Positions 30,268-38,425 of a stretch of 64,000 nt of DNA are shown piece by piece (position 1 is the stretch's first letter; each line of letters opens with the position of its first letter). The translations under genes and the position numbers were made by a program. This DNA is from Listeria innocua (GTDB lineage Bacteria > Bacillota > Bacilli > Lactobacillales > Listeriaceae): NCBI RefSeq assembly GCF_028596125.1, contig NZ_CP117229.1, positions 2,588,001-2,652,000 of the forward strand. Direction: 5' to 3'. The notes beneath the pieces were generated by a model that saw only the letters and a list, made by a program, of their open reading frames with translations, had not been told where the DNA came from and made no database searches.

Positions 30268-30353
30268 AAGTTCTCACCTCTAAATAACACATAAAATAAA
30301 TATACCAATAACCCTAAACCGATTATTCCAGCAATCACTAGAACAACACCCAT
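30264..30353 (-). CDS. kdpF: KdpF-like small membrane subunit
   Basis: A 29-residue ORF too short for ordinary gene calling. It reads [20 protein letters not shown] and ends FRGENL: one membrane helix with a short positive end, as in KdpF, which stabilises the Kdp complex. AAGGGGTGAACGGAA precedes the ATG, and the stop overlaps kdpA as ATGA. Position, size and topology all fit the first gene of a kdpFABC operon. Confidence 0.88.
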   Translation of the reverse strand: MGVVLVIAGIIGLGLLVYLFYVLFRGENL

Positions 30354-30406
30354 TTCCGTTCACCCCTTCAAAGTACTCTTTCCACCCCCTTATCCTAACA
30401 ACAAAT

Positions 30407-30447
30407 GCATAAAGACAGTGTTAAGATTCTAAAGCTCCGCATAAAGA
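30407..30447. promoter_or_regulatory. Direct repeats upstream of kdpF, candidate KdpE sites
   Basis: GCATAAAGA occurs at 30407-30415 and 30439-30447, 32 bases apart (about three helical turns), 55-95 bases before kdpF. On the kdp coding strand each reads TCTTTATGC. The T-rich repeat layout suits an OmpR-type regulator such as KdpE, but this is inference. Confidence 0.4.
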
Positions 30448-30464
30448 TTCCGTTAATATCTCTA

Positions 30465-30485
30465 TGTGTGTAAAATTTACACACA
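30465..30485. promoter_or_regulatory. Candidate activator site for the sigma-54 PTS promoter
   Basis: A perfect 21-base palindrome with arms TGTGTGTAAA and TTTACACACA around one A lies 60-80 bases before the sigma-54 promoter at 30546; another half site TGTGTAA follows at 30496. The same half sites recur before the second sigma-54 promoter (55675-55707), so this is probably the binding site of a LevR-type enhancer-binding activator. Confidence 0.65.
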
Positions 30486-30545
30486 AAAAAAGCCAATGTG
30501 TAAGCAAAAAACAAAATGAAAACCCTTTTATAGCCACATTTAAAG

Positions 30546-30563
30546 TTGGCACGGTACTTGCAT
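30546..30563 (+). promoter_or_regulatory. Sigma-54 promoter of the cellobiose-type PTS
   Basis: TTGGCACGGTACTTGCAT matches the -24/-12 consensus TGGCAC-N5-TTGC exactly, with GG at 30548 and GC at 30560. Transcription would start near 30573, giving a leader of about 34 bases with AGAGGAGGAAATAATC before the EIIB start. Confidence 0.92.
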
Positions 30564-30606
30564 ATATAATAAGTGTTAAGAGAATTATCTAGAGGAGGAA
30601 ATAATC

Positions 30607-30912
30607 ATGAAAACAATCATGTTAGTATGTTCAGCAGGTATGTCTACCAGCTTACTAGTTACAAAAATGGAAAAAGCCGCTGCAGAAAAAGGTCTTGAAG
30701 CAAAAATCTTTGCAGTTGCCGAAGCAGAAGCAGCTAACCATTTAGACGAAATTGATGTTTTATTACTTGGACCACAAGTACGTTTCTTAGAAGGAAACAT
30801 GAAGAAAAAATTGGAGCCAAAAGGTATTCCATTAGCTGTTATTAACAGTGTTGATTATGGAATGATGAAAGGCGACAAAGTTTTAGAACAAGCATTAGAT
30901 TTAATGAAGTAA
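30607..30912 (+). CDS. PTS EIIB, lactose/cellobiose family
   Basis: The 101-residue EIIB has the active cysteine in MLVCSAGMSTSLLVTKM (Cys near residue 8) and LLLGPQVRF, both typical of the cellobiose (CelA) class. It passes phosphate from the EIIA at 32393 to the sugar bound by EIIC. It is first in the operon, directly behind the sigma-54 promoter, and separated from EIIC by a 136-base gap with a hairpin. Confidence 0.95.
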   Translation: MKTIMLVCSAGMSTSLLVTKMEKAAAEKGLEAKIFAVAEAEAANHLDEIDVLLLGPQVRFLEGNMKKKLEPKGIPLAVINSVDYGMMKGDKVLEQALDLMK

Positions 30913-30963
30913 AAAAGAGGGTAATTACAGCTAGCTAGCTGAAAATTATAAAAAACTAAAGAG

Positions 30964-31024
30964 GTATAGTAATAACGCCATGTTTTAGAAATTATGTATT
31001 CGTCTTAACCCGGCTATTACTTTA
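30964..31024 (+). other. Inverted repeat between PTS EIIB and EIIC genes
   Basis: AGTAATAACGCC (from about 30967) can pair, with a two-base bulge, with GGCTATTACT (31012-31021), giving a large hairpin in the intercistronic RNA. No T-tract follows. It may stabilise the EIIB message or separate its expression from EIIC. Confidence 0.45.
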
Positions 31025-31048
31025 TCCCTCAAAAAAGGAGAATAAAAA

Positions 31049-32356
31049 ATGAATGGTTTTATCGCATTTATGGAGAAATATTTCATTCCCTACGCTGCCA
31101 AAATTGGTGGACAACGTCATTTAGTAGCAATCCGTGATGGTTTCATTACAACTATGCCACTTATGATTCTAGGGTCTTTCGCCGTTTTAATTAACAACTT
31201 CCCAATTCCAGCTTACCAAAAATTCATGAATAACTTATTTGGTGAAGGAACTTGGCAAGCATTTGGCGGAAACGTTTGGAACGGTACTTTTGCTATCTTA
31301 GCATTACTTATCGCTTTCACAGTAGCTTACAACTTAGCTAAATCTTATGATAAAGATGCTTTATCTTCTGGTGTAGTTTCTGTAGCTACATTCTTCACTA
31401 TTGGCGCAATCGCTCCAGGTGCAGATGGTGTCCCAAATACTGGTGGTCTTGGATCAACTGGTCTTTTCTTAGCACTTATTATTGCAATTCTTTCCACTGA
31501 AATCTTCACTCGCTTGAGTGGTAGCCCGAAACTAATTATCAACATGCCTGATGGTGTTCCACCGGCAGTTTCTCGTTCATTCGCAGCTTTATTCCCTGCA
31601 ATGATCACTGTTTCTATCTTTGGTCTTATCACTGCGTTCTTCCAAGCAGCTGGTGTGACTAACTTAGTAATTTCTTTCTATGAATTAGTTCAAGAACCGT
31701 TCATGGGTCTTGCAAACTCCTTGCCAGCAGCATTACTCTTGGCATTCGTTTCTGCTTTCCTTTGGTTCTTTGGTTTACACGGTGCGAACATTATCGACCC
31801 GTTCATGCAAACAATCAACATCCCAGCTATCGAAGCTAACGTAAAAGCACTAGAAGCTGGTAAAGAACTTCCTTACATCGTTAACAAACCTTTCTTTGAC
31901 TCTTTCGTTAACTTAGGCGGAACTGGGGCAACTATCGGTTTAATCATTGCTATCTTTATCGTAGCTCGTAAACACAAAGCGTACATGACAGTTTCTAAAT
32001 TGTCTGCAGCGCCAGGTCTTTTCAACATTAACGAACCAATGATGTTTGGTCTTCCAATCGTCTTGAATCCAATTATGTTCATTCCGTACATCTTGGCACC
32101 ACTTGTACTTGTAACTGTAGCTTACTTTGCAACAGCTATTGGTTGGGTACCAGCTTGTACTATCGTAACTCCTTGGACTACACCACCAATTATCGGTGGA
32201 GCACTTGCAACACAAAGTATCGCTGGTGGCGTACTTGCAGCTGTAAACTTAGGTCTATCTATCCTAATCTTCCTTCCATTCGCGAAAATCGCTCAAATCC
32301 AAGAGCTACGTCGTGAAAGAGAAGCACTTGCTGCTGAAGGCGTTACTGCTGAATAA
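31049..32356 (+). CDS. PTS EIIC, lactose/cellobiose family
   Basis: The 435-residue polytopic permease starts MNGFIAFMEKYFIPYAAKIGGQRHLVAIRDGFI, a classic CelB N terminus, and carries the GLHGANIIDPFM and FNINEPMMFGLPIVLNP motifs of the substrate site. It probably transports cellobiose or a related beta-glucoside. AAAAAAGGAGAATAAAAA precedes the ATG. An EIIC paralogue without its own EIIA and EIIB is at 53979. Confidence 0.95.
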   Translation: MNGFIAFMEKYFIPYAAKIGGQRHLVAIRDGFITTMPLMILGSFAVLINNFPIPAYQKFMNNLFGEGTWQAFGGNVWNGTFAILALLIAFTVAYNLAKSYDKDALSSGVVSVATFFTIGAIAPGADGVPNTGGLGSTGLFLALIIAILSTEIFTRLSGSPKLIINMPDGVPPAVSRSFAALFPAMITVSIFGLITAFFQAAGVTNLVISFYELVQEPFMGLANSLPAALLLAFVSAFLWFFGLHGANIIDPFMQTINIPAIEANVKALEAGKELPYIVNKPFFDSFVNLGGTGATIGLIIAIFIVARKHKAYMTVSKLSAAPGLFNINEPMMFGLPIVLNPIMFIPYILAPLVLVTVAYFATAIGWVPACTIVTPWTTPPIIGGALATQSIAGGVLAAVNLGLSILIFLPFAKIAQIQELRREREALAAEGVTAE

Positions 32357-32392
32357 TTTTTAAAAACCAAAACTTTAAGGACGTGTTTACAG

Positions 32393-32695
32393 ATGGATTT
32401 AGAGCAAACTATTATGAGCTTGATCGTGTTCGGTGGTAATGCCAAAAGTGACGCTATGTTAGCCATTGATTCCGCTAAAAAAGGGGATTTCGCTCAAGCA
32501 GACGAACAAATCGCCCAAGCAGAACAAGCACTACTTGAAGCGCATCATTCTCAAACAAAACTTATACAAGGTGAAGCACGTGGCGAAAAAACAGAAGTTT
32601 CCCTTCTACTCGTTCACGCACAAGATCATTTAATGAATGCAATCACTTTCAAAGATTTAGCGAAAGAAATTGTAGACCTTTATAAGAACAAATAA
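32393..32695 (+). CDS. PTS EIIA, lactose/cellobiose family
   Basis: The 100-residue all-helical EIIA (EQTIMSLIVFGGNAKSDAMLAID) carries the phosphorylated histidine in LLLVHAQDHLMNA near residue 75. It takes phosphate from HPr and completes the EIIB-EIIC-EIIA set. It is the last gene before the terminator at 32742. Confidence 0.95.
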   Translation: MDLEQTIMSLIVFGGNAKSDAMLAIDSAKKGDFAQADEQIAQAEQALLEAHHSQTKLIQGEARGEKTEVSLLLVHAQDHLMNAITFKDLAKEIVDLYKNK

Positions 32696-32741
32696 AAACA
32701 GGGTTGTCATATATGTAGTGACCCCCTAAAGTTAAACTATT

Positions 32742-32772
32742 AATAGAGTGGATTTTTTCCACTCTATTTTTA
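32742..32772 (+). terminator. Intrinsic terminator of the cellobiose-type PTS operon
   Basis: AATAGAGTGGA and TCCACTCTATT form an 11-bp stem followed by TTTTATG. Confidence 0.88.
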
Positions 32773-32796
32773 TGTGGCTTTTTATTTAATAATATG

Positions 32797-32849
32797 AAAA
32801 AAGATCCCTAGAATTAGATTTTCAGAACTAACTTTAGGAATCTTTTTTT
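32797..32849 (-). terminator. Terminator after the small membrane ORF
   Basis: AAAAAAGATCCCTA faces TAGGAATCTTTTTTT with one mismatch, and an inner TTAG/CTAA pair extends the stem. On the minus strand the stem ends in a T tract, 7 bases after the stop at 32857, which closes the mgtA-ftsW-rodA region. Confidence 0.75.
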
Positions 32850-32856
32850 ATTCATG

Positions 32857-32967
32857 TTATTTCTTTGATAATCCAAACTTTTTATAAAGCTTAAATCCTA
32901 TAAAAACAATACCAATAACTAAAACAGCTTCTATTATAATGGGGACGTAAGGTGTTATCCAAGACAT
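32857..32967 (-). CDS. Small single-pass membrane protein
   Basis: A 36-residue ORF starting MSWITPYVPIIIEAVLVIGI, then GFKLYKKFGLSKK: one hydrophobic helix and a lysine-rich tail, so probably N-out, C-in. AGGGAGGCAAGAAGT precedes the ATG and a terminator follows it. It lies 175 bases downstream of the rodA-like gene, in the same direction. I do not recognise a family. By order it may correspond to lmo2686 of EGD-e. Confidence 0.7.
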   Translation of the reverse strand: MSWITPYVPIIIEAVLVIGIVFIGFKLYKKFGLSKK

Positions 32968-33090
32968 ACTTCTTGCCTCCCTTTATTTAATTTCCACTTA
33001 CTGAGTTTGTTTTCTATTTCACAAGGATTATACCATATAATTACAGTATTCTCTATCCAAGCAAAAAATCCTTCATCAACATTGTCTGGA

Positions 33091-33124
33091 CTACCCCTAA
33101 AATTAATGTTTTTTTAGGGGATAG
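33091..33124. repeat. Inverted repeat after the rodA-like gene
   Basis: CTACCCCTAAAA and TTTTAGGGGATAG form a strong stem just downstream of the rodA-like stop (33142). No T tract follows on the minus strand, so read-through into the small ORF at 32857 is possible. A separate AAACAGCTGTTT palindrome is at 33128. Confidence 0.6.
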
Positions 33125-33141
33125 TTCAAACAGCTGTTTTT

Positions 33142-34245
33142 TTATTCTACTAAATCGGCGTCTGATCGAATAATCGCTAATACTACGCCTATTGCAATGA
33201 AATTACCAAGCACCGCGCTCCCACCATAACTGATAAAAGGAAGCGGAATCCCCGTAAGTGGCATAAGTCCAACTGTCATACCAATGTTCTCAAAAATATT
33301 AAATGCAAAACTTACAGCAAAACCTGCTAAAACTAGCGAAGAAAAAGTATTTTTCATTAAAAGAGCTGCCATAATTAATTGATGAATAAGTAGCATAAAT
33401 AAAATTAACAACAAACTAACACCAACAAAACCAAATTGATGACCAATCGTACTAAAGATCATATCCGTATGACTTTCAGGAATATAAGCATTTGTACCAG
33501 AACTACCAGTCATCATCCCCGAACCAACAGCCTTCATCGATAAATTAAGTTGATAGACCGCATCTGGATCAGTAGTAGGGTCAAGCCACGTTTGGATCCG
33601 CGCAAATTGATACGCATGAAAACCAATTTTTTCCAGTAAACTAATATGATAAACGACTACATACATTCCAACCGTCACTGTCGTTAAAATGAGAGTTATA
33701 ATACCAACCATTAATTTAGTTGATTTTATAGCGAGCAAAATAATCGCAAGTGCCGTAACTCCGTAAACAATTGTCGTACCAAGATCTGGCTGTTTCATAA
33801 TTAATAGCAAAACAACCCCAGTAAGCGCCGCTAAAATGCCTAACTGCTTCCATTTCTGTGCTTGATATTTTACAGCAAAATGTGCCAATACAAAAATAAA
33901 AATCGATTTGACAACTTCAGATGGTTGGAAGGACAATCCAGCGAAGCGATACCACCGCGTTGCTCCGTTTATATTTTGGACTAAAGGGTTTGGGATGAGT
34001 ATTCCAAGTAGTGTAATCACCATAATGACGTAAAGCCAAATCGCATGATGTCGCAAAAACTCTACCGGCAGGCGCGAAACACCAAAACAGGTAAGTGCCC
34101 CAATTACCAAAAACACCAACTGCATTCCTAAAAAATTGGTATCATACTGGTTTGTCTTCTGAGCAAAATAAATCGCTACACAACTCACTAAAGACAGTAA
34201 GAACACCGATAAAATAATTCGATTATATTGAATATCCCGCTTCAT
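33142..34245 (-). CDS. rodA: SEDS-family peptidoglycan polymerase, RodA-like
   Basis: The 367-residue protein has about ten membrane helices and SEDS motifs: FAGLSFQPSEVVKSIFI, KQPDLGTTIVYG, IPESHTDMIFSTIGHQFGFVG (with the aspartate needed for glycosyltransferase activity) and the ending PFISYGGSAVLGNF. SEDS proteins polymerise lipid II. From memory this matches RodA3 (lmo2687), one of several redundant SEDS enzymes in Listeria. It overlaps the FtsW-like gene by 4 bases. No cognate class B PBP gene is adjacent. Confidence 0.92.
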   Translation of the reverse strand: MKRDIQYNRIILSVFLLSLVSCVAIYFAQKTNQYDTNFLGMQLVFLVIGALTCFGVSRLPVEFLRHHAIWLYVIMVITLLGILIPNPLVQNINGATRWYRFAGLSFQPSEVVKSIFIFVLAHFAVKYQAQKWKQLGILAALTGVVLLLIMKQPDLGTTIVYGVTALAIILLAIKSTKLMVGIITLILTTVTVGMYVVVYHISLLEKIGFHAYQFARIQTWLDPTTDPDAVYQLNLSMKAVGSGMMTGSSGTNAYIPESHTDMIFSTIGHQFGFVGVSLLLILFMLLIHQLIMAALLMKNTFSSLVLAGFAVSFAFNIFENIGMTVGLMPLTGIPLPFISYGGSAVLGNFIAIGVVLAIIRSDADLVE

Positions 34246-35372
34246 AAATACACGACCTCTCTAGATTTAGCTAATAAGTTCCGCCTTGCAGCAGCCATTA
34301 CAAACCCAACTGCGCACGAAAGCATGACAACCGAACTACCCCCGTAACTAATAAACGGTAGCGGAACTCCAGTAAGCGGAATAATCCCACTTACTCCTCC
34401 AAGATTCAAAAACATCTGCACCGAAATCCAAGCGGCAACTCCAATACAAACCATCGAATCGAAAATAAACTGACTACAAACAGCAATATAAAGTGCGGTA
34501 AAACTGAGTAACATTAATAAAAAAATCGTCCAAATAACACCAAAAACACCAAGCTCTTCCGCAATAACCGTCATAATAAAATCCGTATGCGGCTCCGGCA
34601 AATAACCTAATTTCTGGATGCTACCTCCTAATCCAGTCCCAAATACCCCACCACTTCCAATCGCATAGTAGCCATTTCTAAGTTGATAAGAAGCATCTAA
34701 GTTTTCAAGGTTAAAAGGATCCAAAAAAGCAAATCTGCCCAATTTTGCTGCGCTAAAAAAATCAGGATGAAAGAAGTAAATCAAGGTTGCTACAAGAATT
34801 ATCAGTCCAAAAGCCCAGATAAATACCCGGACAAGGCGCGAGAGGCCGACTCCGCTTGTTAAAAACAAAGCGACCCCAATAACACCTAAAATTAAAGCCG
34901 TGCCGAGATCCGGCTGTAAGAAGACTAATGCTATAGTAAGAAACAAAAAGCCTAGCACCCAATGTTGTACTCGCACCCCGCAACCTTTCCGTAAGAAAAC
35001 AGTCGCAATCACAAGTATTAATAGCAATTTGACAGTTTCAGTAGGCTGGAATGTCACTCCGAAAATAGACAACCATCTTTGAGCATTATTAGCCGCATTA
35101 CCCGTTACAAGCACTAAAACTAATAGACCTAGAAGACCCAAAGAAAGAATACGCAACGTCACCCGCTGATAAAATAATTTCACATTTATACGCGAGCAAA
35201 TAAGCAAGCCCAAAAGACCAAGACCATAAAAGAGGAGCTGCCTATTAAAGAAATAACTAGGATCCACTTTGTAACGCATGATTGCAACCCCATAACTCGT
35301 GCTATAAACAAGTAGCAAACTCCATACTGCCAGAAGCAAATACGTTACAAAGAGCAGTCGGCCCGCACGCAT
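34242..35372 (-). CDS. ftsW: SEDS-family peptidoglycan polymerase, FtsW-like
   Basis: A 376-residue SEDS protein with FGVTFQPTETVKLLLILV, QPDLGTALILG, YLPEPHTDFIMTVIAEELGVFG and PFISYGGSSVVMLS motifs and about ten membrane helices. From memory it matches FtsW2 (lmo2688), a conditional second FtsW in Listeria. The ATG follows the mgtA stop directly (TAA then ATG), with GGGAGTGGA as ribosome binding site inside the mgtA end. It is therefore in the mgtA operon and should respond to the M-box. Confidence 0.93.
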   Translation of the reverse strand: MRAGRLLFVTYLLLAVWSLLLVYSTSYGVAIMRYKVDPSYFFNRQLLFYGLGLLGLLICSRINVKLFYQRVTLRILSLGLLGLLVLVLVTGNAANNAQRWLSIFGVTFQPTETVKLLLILVIATVFLRKGCGVRVQHWVLGFLFLTIALVFLQPDLGTALILGVIGVALFLTSGVGLSRLVRVFIWAFGLIILVATLIYFFHPDFFSAAKLGRFAFLDPFNLENLDASYQLRNGYYAIGSGGVFGTGLGGSIQKLGYLPEPHTDFIMTVIAEELGVFGVIWTIFLLMLLSFTALYIAVCSQFIFDSMVCIGVAAWISVQMFLNLGGVSGIIPLTGVPLPFISYGGSSVVMLSCAVGFVMAAARRNLLAKSREVVYL

Positions 35373-37943
35373 TTAAATCCACTCCCGGAATTTCCGAATG
35401 TAAAGAGTTTTCACTAGTTGCATCGTAGCCATATAACCAACAAGAATAAGGATTAACCATGGGAAATAACTACCAGGTAAGCTCACAAAACCGATACTGT
35501 GACCAAATCCGGTAAACGGAATCACAATACCTAATGCCATCACGATTAGTGTCGCAATCATTACCGGAGCAGCTGCCCGACTTTGAATAAAAGGTATTTT
35601 CTCTGTCCGAATCATATGCACAACTAAAGTTTGAGTGAGTAAGCCGACAACAAACCAACCACTATGGAATAAAGCTTGCTCTGCTACCGTGTTCGCACTA
35701 AATACAAACCACATAATTAGAAACGTCGCAATATCAAAAATCGAACTTACTGGCCCAATACATAGAATAAAGCGCAACATGCCTTTTTGTTCCCATTGAT
35801 GCGGCTTTTTCAAAAACGACCGATCCATTTTATCCCAAGGGAGAGTTAATTGTGAGAAATCATACAGCAAGTTTTGTAGTAAAAGATGTAAAGATAGCAT
35901 TGGTAAAAAGGGAATAAATGCACTTGCCACCAAAACACTAAACACATTACCAAAATTGGAACTAGCTGTCATTTTCAAGTATTTTAAAATATTACCAAAT
36001 ACGTTACGCCCTTCCATAACCGCATCATTTAATACCGTTAAACTTTTTTCCAGTAAAATTACCGAGCTTGCGTCTTTTGTTATATCTGCCGCTGTATCAA
36101 CAGAAATACCAACATCCGCTTTCCTAAGTGCTGGTGCGTCATTAATCCCGTCTCCAAGGAAGCCAACAGTATGTCCTGCTTTTTTTAGCAAACCAATGAT
36201 ACGCGATTTTTGCATTGGGGTTAATTTCGCAAAAATGTGGTATTTCCGTAATTCGCGCGTGAGTTCTTCATCAGATAAGTCTTCAATATCCCCGCCAAGT
36301 AAAAATCCATTCGCTGGTATACCTACTTCCTCACAAATCCGTTTCGTAACGATTTCGTTATCTCCTGTCAAAACCTTCACGTTAATTTGGTTCTTAAATA
36401 ACTGTGTAATTGCTTCTTTCGTTGATGCTTTTACTGGGTCGCGGAACCCTAGGAATCCTGCAATAATCATCTGTTCTTCATCTTTTTTAGTGAATGATTC
36501 GCCGGCTTTTCCAGTTTTATACGCTACTGCAATTACTCGAATTCCTGAGCGATTCATTTCTGCACACATTTCTTGAAGCTCATTCTTTTCTAATTCAGTT
36601 AGTGTAGAAATAGTGCCGCCAAATTCCTTATGAGTGCATACTGTGAGCATTTCTTCTACCGCGCCTTTTGTAATCATCTTTGTCTCTGTATTATTTTCCA
36701 CTACCACACTCAGACGACGCCGATCAAAATTAAACGGAATTTCGCCAACTTTTGTCCATCCTGATGCAGTATTTTCATCCAATTTGGCAATAACAGCATG
36801 ATCTAAAACGTTTTTCCAGCCCGTTTGGAAGTAGCTGTTTAAATAAGCCATATTTAGAACACTTTCGGAAGTTTCACCAGCACTATCAATGTATTTTACA
36901 AGTTCTAGTTTATCTTCTGTGAGCGTGCCTGTTTTATCCGTACATAAAATATCCATCGCGCCGATATTTTGAATTGCACTCAGCTCTTTCATAATTACTT
37001 TTTTCGACGACATATTGATAGCGCCTTTTGCCAAGTTCGTGCTGACGATCATCGGTAGCATCTCAGGTGTGAGCCCAACCGCAATCGCTACCGCATAAAG
37101 AAATGCTTCTAACCACTCGCCTTTCATAAGACCATTAATCATAAATACAATCGGAACCATTACAACCATAAAATAAAATAGTAATTTCGAAATTGACTTA
37201 ACGCCTTTATCAAAGCTAGTGTCGCCGCGACGTTCTGTAGCTGCGATTGACAATGAGCCGAAAAATGTTGCGCTTCCTGTTCGTAAAACAACCGCCTTAC
37301 CGTGCCCACTTAACACATCTGTCCCCATAAATAATAAGTTTTCCCGTTCAAAAAGCTCCGGATTGGCGCGTTTGTCTTCCACAAATTTTTCAGAAGGAAT
37401 TGATTCGCCTGTAAGTGCTGACTGATTAATTAATAAATCTGTCGCCGAAATAACGCGTGCATCTGCTGGAATAATATCCCCCGCTGAAACTTCGATTAAA
37501 TCTCCGGGTACGATTTCATCTTGTGCTACTACAATCATTTCATCGTTCCGAATAACGTTCACTTTATTTTTCACCATATTTTTTAACGCGTAGCTAGCCC
37601 GCTCTGCTCTACTCGTTTGAACAAATCCAAGAATTCCACTAGCTAAGATCATTAATGACATAATTATTGTAGCTTCCATATCATCTGTTAAATACGAAAT
37701 CACCATTAACATGATTAAAATATAGATAAAAGGATCATTAAACGCCCGAATAAATAACCGTAAATTCGATACTTTCTTTTCTTCCACTGTTTGATTAGGA
37801 CCAAATTCGGCTAGTCTTTCTGTAACCTCTACGTTCGTTAGCCCTGTTTCCATTACACCTAATTTTTCTAAAATCTTATTTCTATCCATTTGTGATTCTT
37901 TGAGCAAATTGTTACCTTGCATTTTTACGTGTGTTTTTTTCAT
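35373..37943 (-). CDS. mgtA: Magnesium-transporting P-type ATPase
   Basis: About 856 residues in P3B-type ATPase order: actuator (SALTGESIPSEKF), phosphorylation site ILCTDKTGTLTED, hinge GDGINDAPALRKADVGISVD and C-terminal helices. It imports Mg2+ at low external levels. The ATG at 37943 lies 8 bases from TTGGAGG; the TTG at 37958 overlaps that ribosome binding site and is rejected. Upstream come a hairpin over the ribosome binding site, a leader ORF, a terminator and an M-box; downstream, without a gap, the FtsW- and RodA-like genes. Confidence 0.93.
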   Translation of the reverse strand: MKKTHVKMQGNNLLKESQMDRNKILEKLGVMETGLTNVEVTERLAEFGPNQTVEEKKVSNLRLFIRAFNDPFIYILIMLMVISYLTDDMEATIIMSLMILASGILGFVQTSRAERASYALKNMVKNKVNVIRNDEMIVVAQDEIVPGDLIEVSAGDIIPADARVISATDLLINQSALTGESIPSEKFVEDKRANPELFERENLLFMGTDVLSGHGKAVVLRTGSATFFGSLSIAATERRGDTSFDKGVKSISKLLFYFMVVMVPIVFMINGLMKGEWLEAFLYAVAIAVGLTPEMLPMIVSTNLAKGAINMSSKKVIMKELSAIQNIGAMDILCTDKTGTLTEDKLELVKYIDSAGETSESVLNMAYLNSYFQTGWKNVLDHAVIAKLDENTASGWTKVGEIPFNFDRRRLSVVVENNTETKMITKGAVEEMLTVCTHKEFGGTISTLTELEKNELQEMCAEMNRSGIRVIAVAYKTGKAGESFTKKDEEQMIIAGFLGFRDPVKASTKEAITQLFKNQINVKVLTGDNEIVTKRICEEVGIPANGFLLGGDIEDLSDEELTRELRKYHIFAKLTPMQKSRIIGLLKKAGHTVGFLGDGINDAPALRKADVGISVDTAADITKDASSVILLEKSLTVLNDAVMEGRNVFGNILKYLKMTASSNFGNVFSVLVASAFIPFLPMLSLHLLLQNLLYDFSQLTLPWDKMDRSFLKKPHQWEQKGMLRFILCIGPVSSIFDIATFLIMWFVFSANTVAEQALFHSGWFVVGLLTQTLVVHMIRTEKIPFIQSRAAAPVMIATLIVMALGIVIPFTGFGHSIGFVSLPGSYFPWLILILVGYMATMQLVKTLYIRKFREWI

Positions 37944-37947
37944 TTTC

Positions 37948-37973
37948 CTTGCCTCCAATTCTTTCTAGGCAAG
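37948..37973 (-). promoter_or_regulatory. Hairpin over the mgtA ribosome binding site
   Basis: CTTGCCT (37973-37967) can pair with AGGCAAG (37954-37948) on the minus strand, leaving a 12-base loop. The right arm takes in the 3' part of TTGGAGG, so the folded form should hinder initiation. It begins 14 bases after the leader ORF stop, close enough for a ribosome at the leader's end to open it. Confidence 0.55.
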
Positions 37974-37986
37974 CTGAGAATAACGT

Positions 37987-38082
37987 TTATGTGCGCCAGA
38001 GATGAAGGTTAGTCACTCTTGCAGCTTGATTACTATAATACGAGTCCGGTTCTTCTACTTCATCTTCCTGATGGTGGGCCAT
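37987..38082 (-). CDS. Acidic leader peptide upstream of mgtA
   Basis: A 31-residue ORF starts MAHHQEDEVEEPDSYYS and ends HLWRT. Its ATG is 9 bases after GGAAGGAG, a strong ribosome binding site, and its stop is 43 bases before the mgtA start. The run of E/D residues with one proline recalls MgtL-type leaders, where acidic/proline segments destabilise ribosomes at low Mg2+. The resemblance is in composition only. It lies between the M-box terminator and mgtA, so it is translated only when the riboswitch lets transcription through. Confidence 0.6.
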   Translation of the reverse strand: MAHHQEDEVEEPDSYYSNQAARVTNLHLWRT

Positions 38083-38171
38083 TGCCTTCATCTCCTTCCG
38101 AATTTTACTTAAGCGTAATTGTCTGAAAAAAAGATTTTCATTTCCAGATAATTATTTTCATAATAAACATG

Positions 38172-38205
38172 AAAAAAGTCCTTACCAAAACCTTGGCAAG
38201 GACTT
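38172..38205 (-). terminator. M-box-controlled terminator
   Basis: AAGTCCTTGCCAAGG and TTGGTAAGGACTT form a stem followed on the minus strand by TTTTTC. It lies 30 bases after the M-box and before the leader ORF, as expected for the expression platform of a transcription-attenuating magnesium riboswitch. Confidence 0.9.
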
Positions 38206-38234
38206 CTGAATTCATACGCATACTAAAACAGACT

Positions 38235-38393
38235 CCCCTCGCTAAAGTTTTGGCACTATACAACGTAAAGAATTACTCTTAGCCACATTATGGAAAGCCT
38301 TAATCCGACAATCCCTGTTCTACCCATTGGCGTCTTTGGACATTTTTGGGCAGTGGCCTGTGTTTGCATAGGAGCCTCACCTAACAGGCAAAA
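38235..38393 (-). promoter_or_regulatory. M-box (ykoK) magnesium riboswitch
   Basis: The minus strand carries the conserved M-box blocks in order: GTTAGGTGAGGCTCCTATG, CACTGCCC, AAAGACGCCAATGGGT, then AGGCTTTCC and GTGCCAAAACTTTAGCGAGG. The aptamer binds Mg2+ and then favours the terminator at 38172, cutting off mgtA and the genes behind it when Mg2+ is plentiful. Confidence 0.95.
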
Positions 38394-38425
38394 CTACATA
38401 TTTATTATCGCTCTAATCGTCTACG

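Noticed and set aside
35956-36576. 206-codon plus-strand frame opposite mgtA
   Set aside because: Antisense shadow of conserved P-type ATPase motifs, without a start signal.
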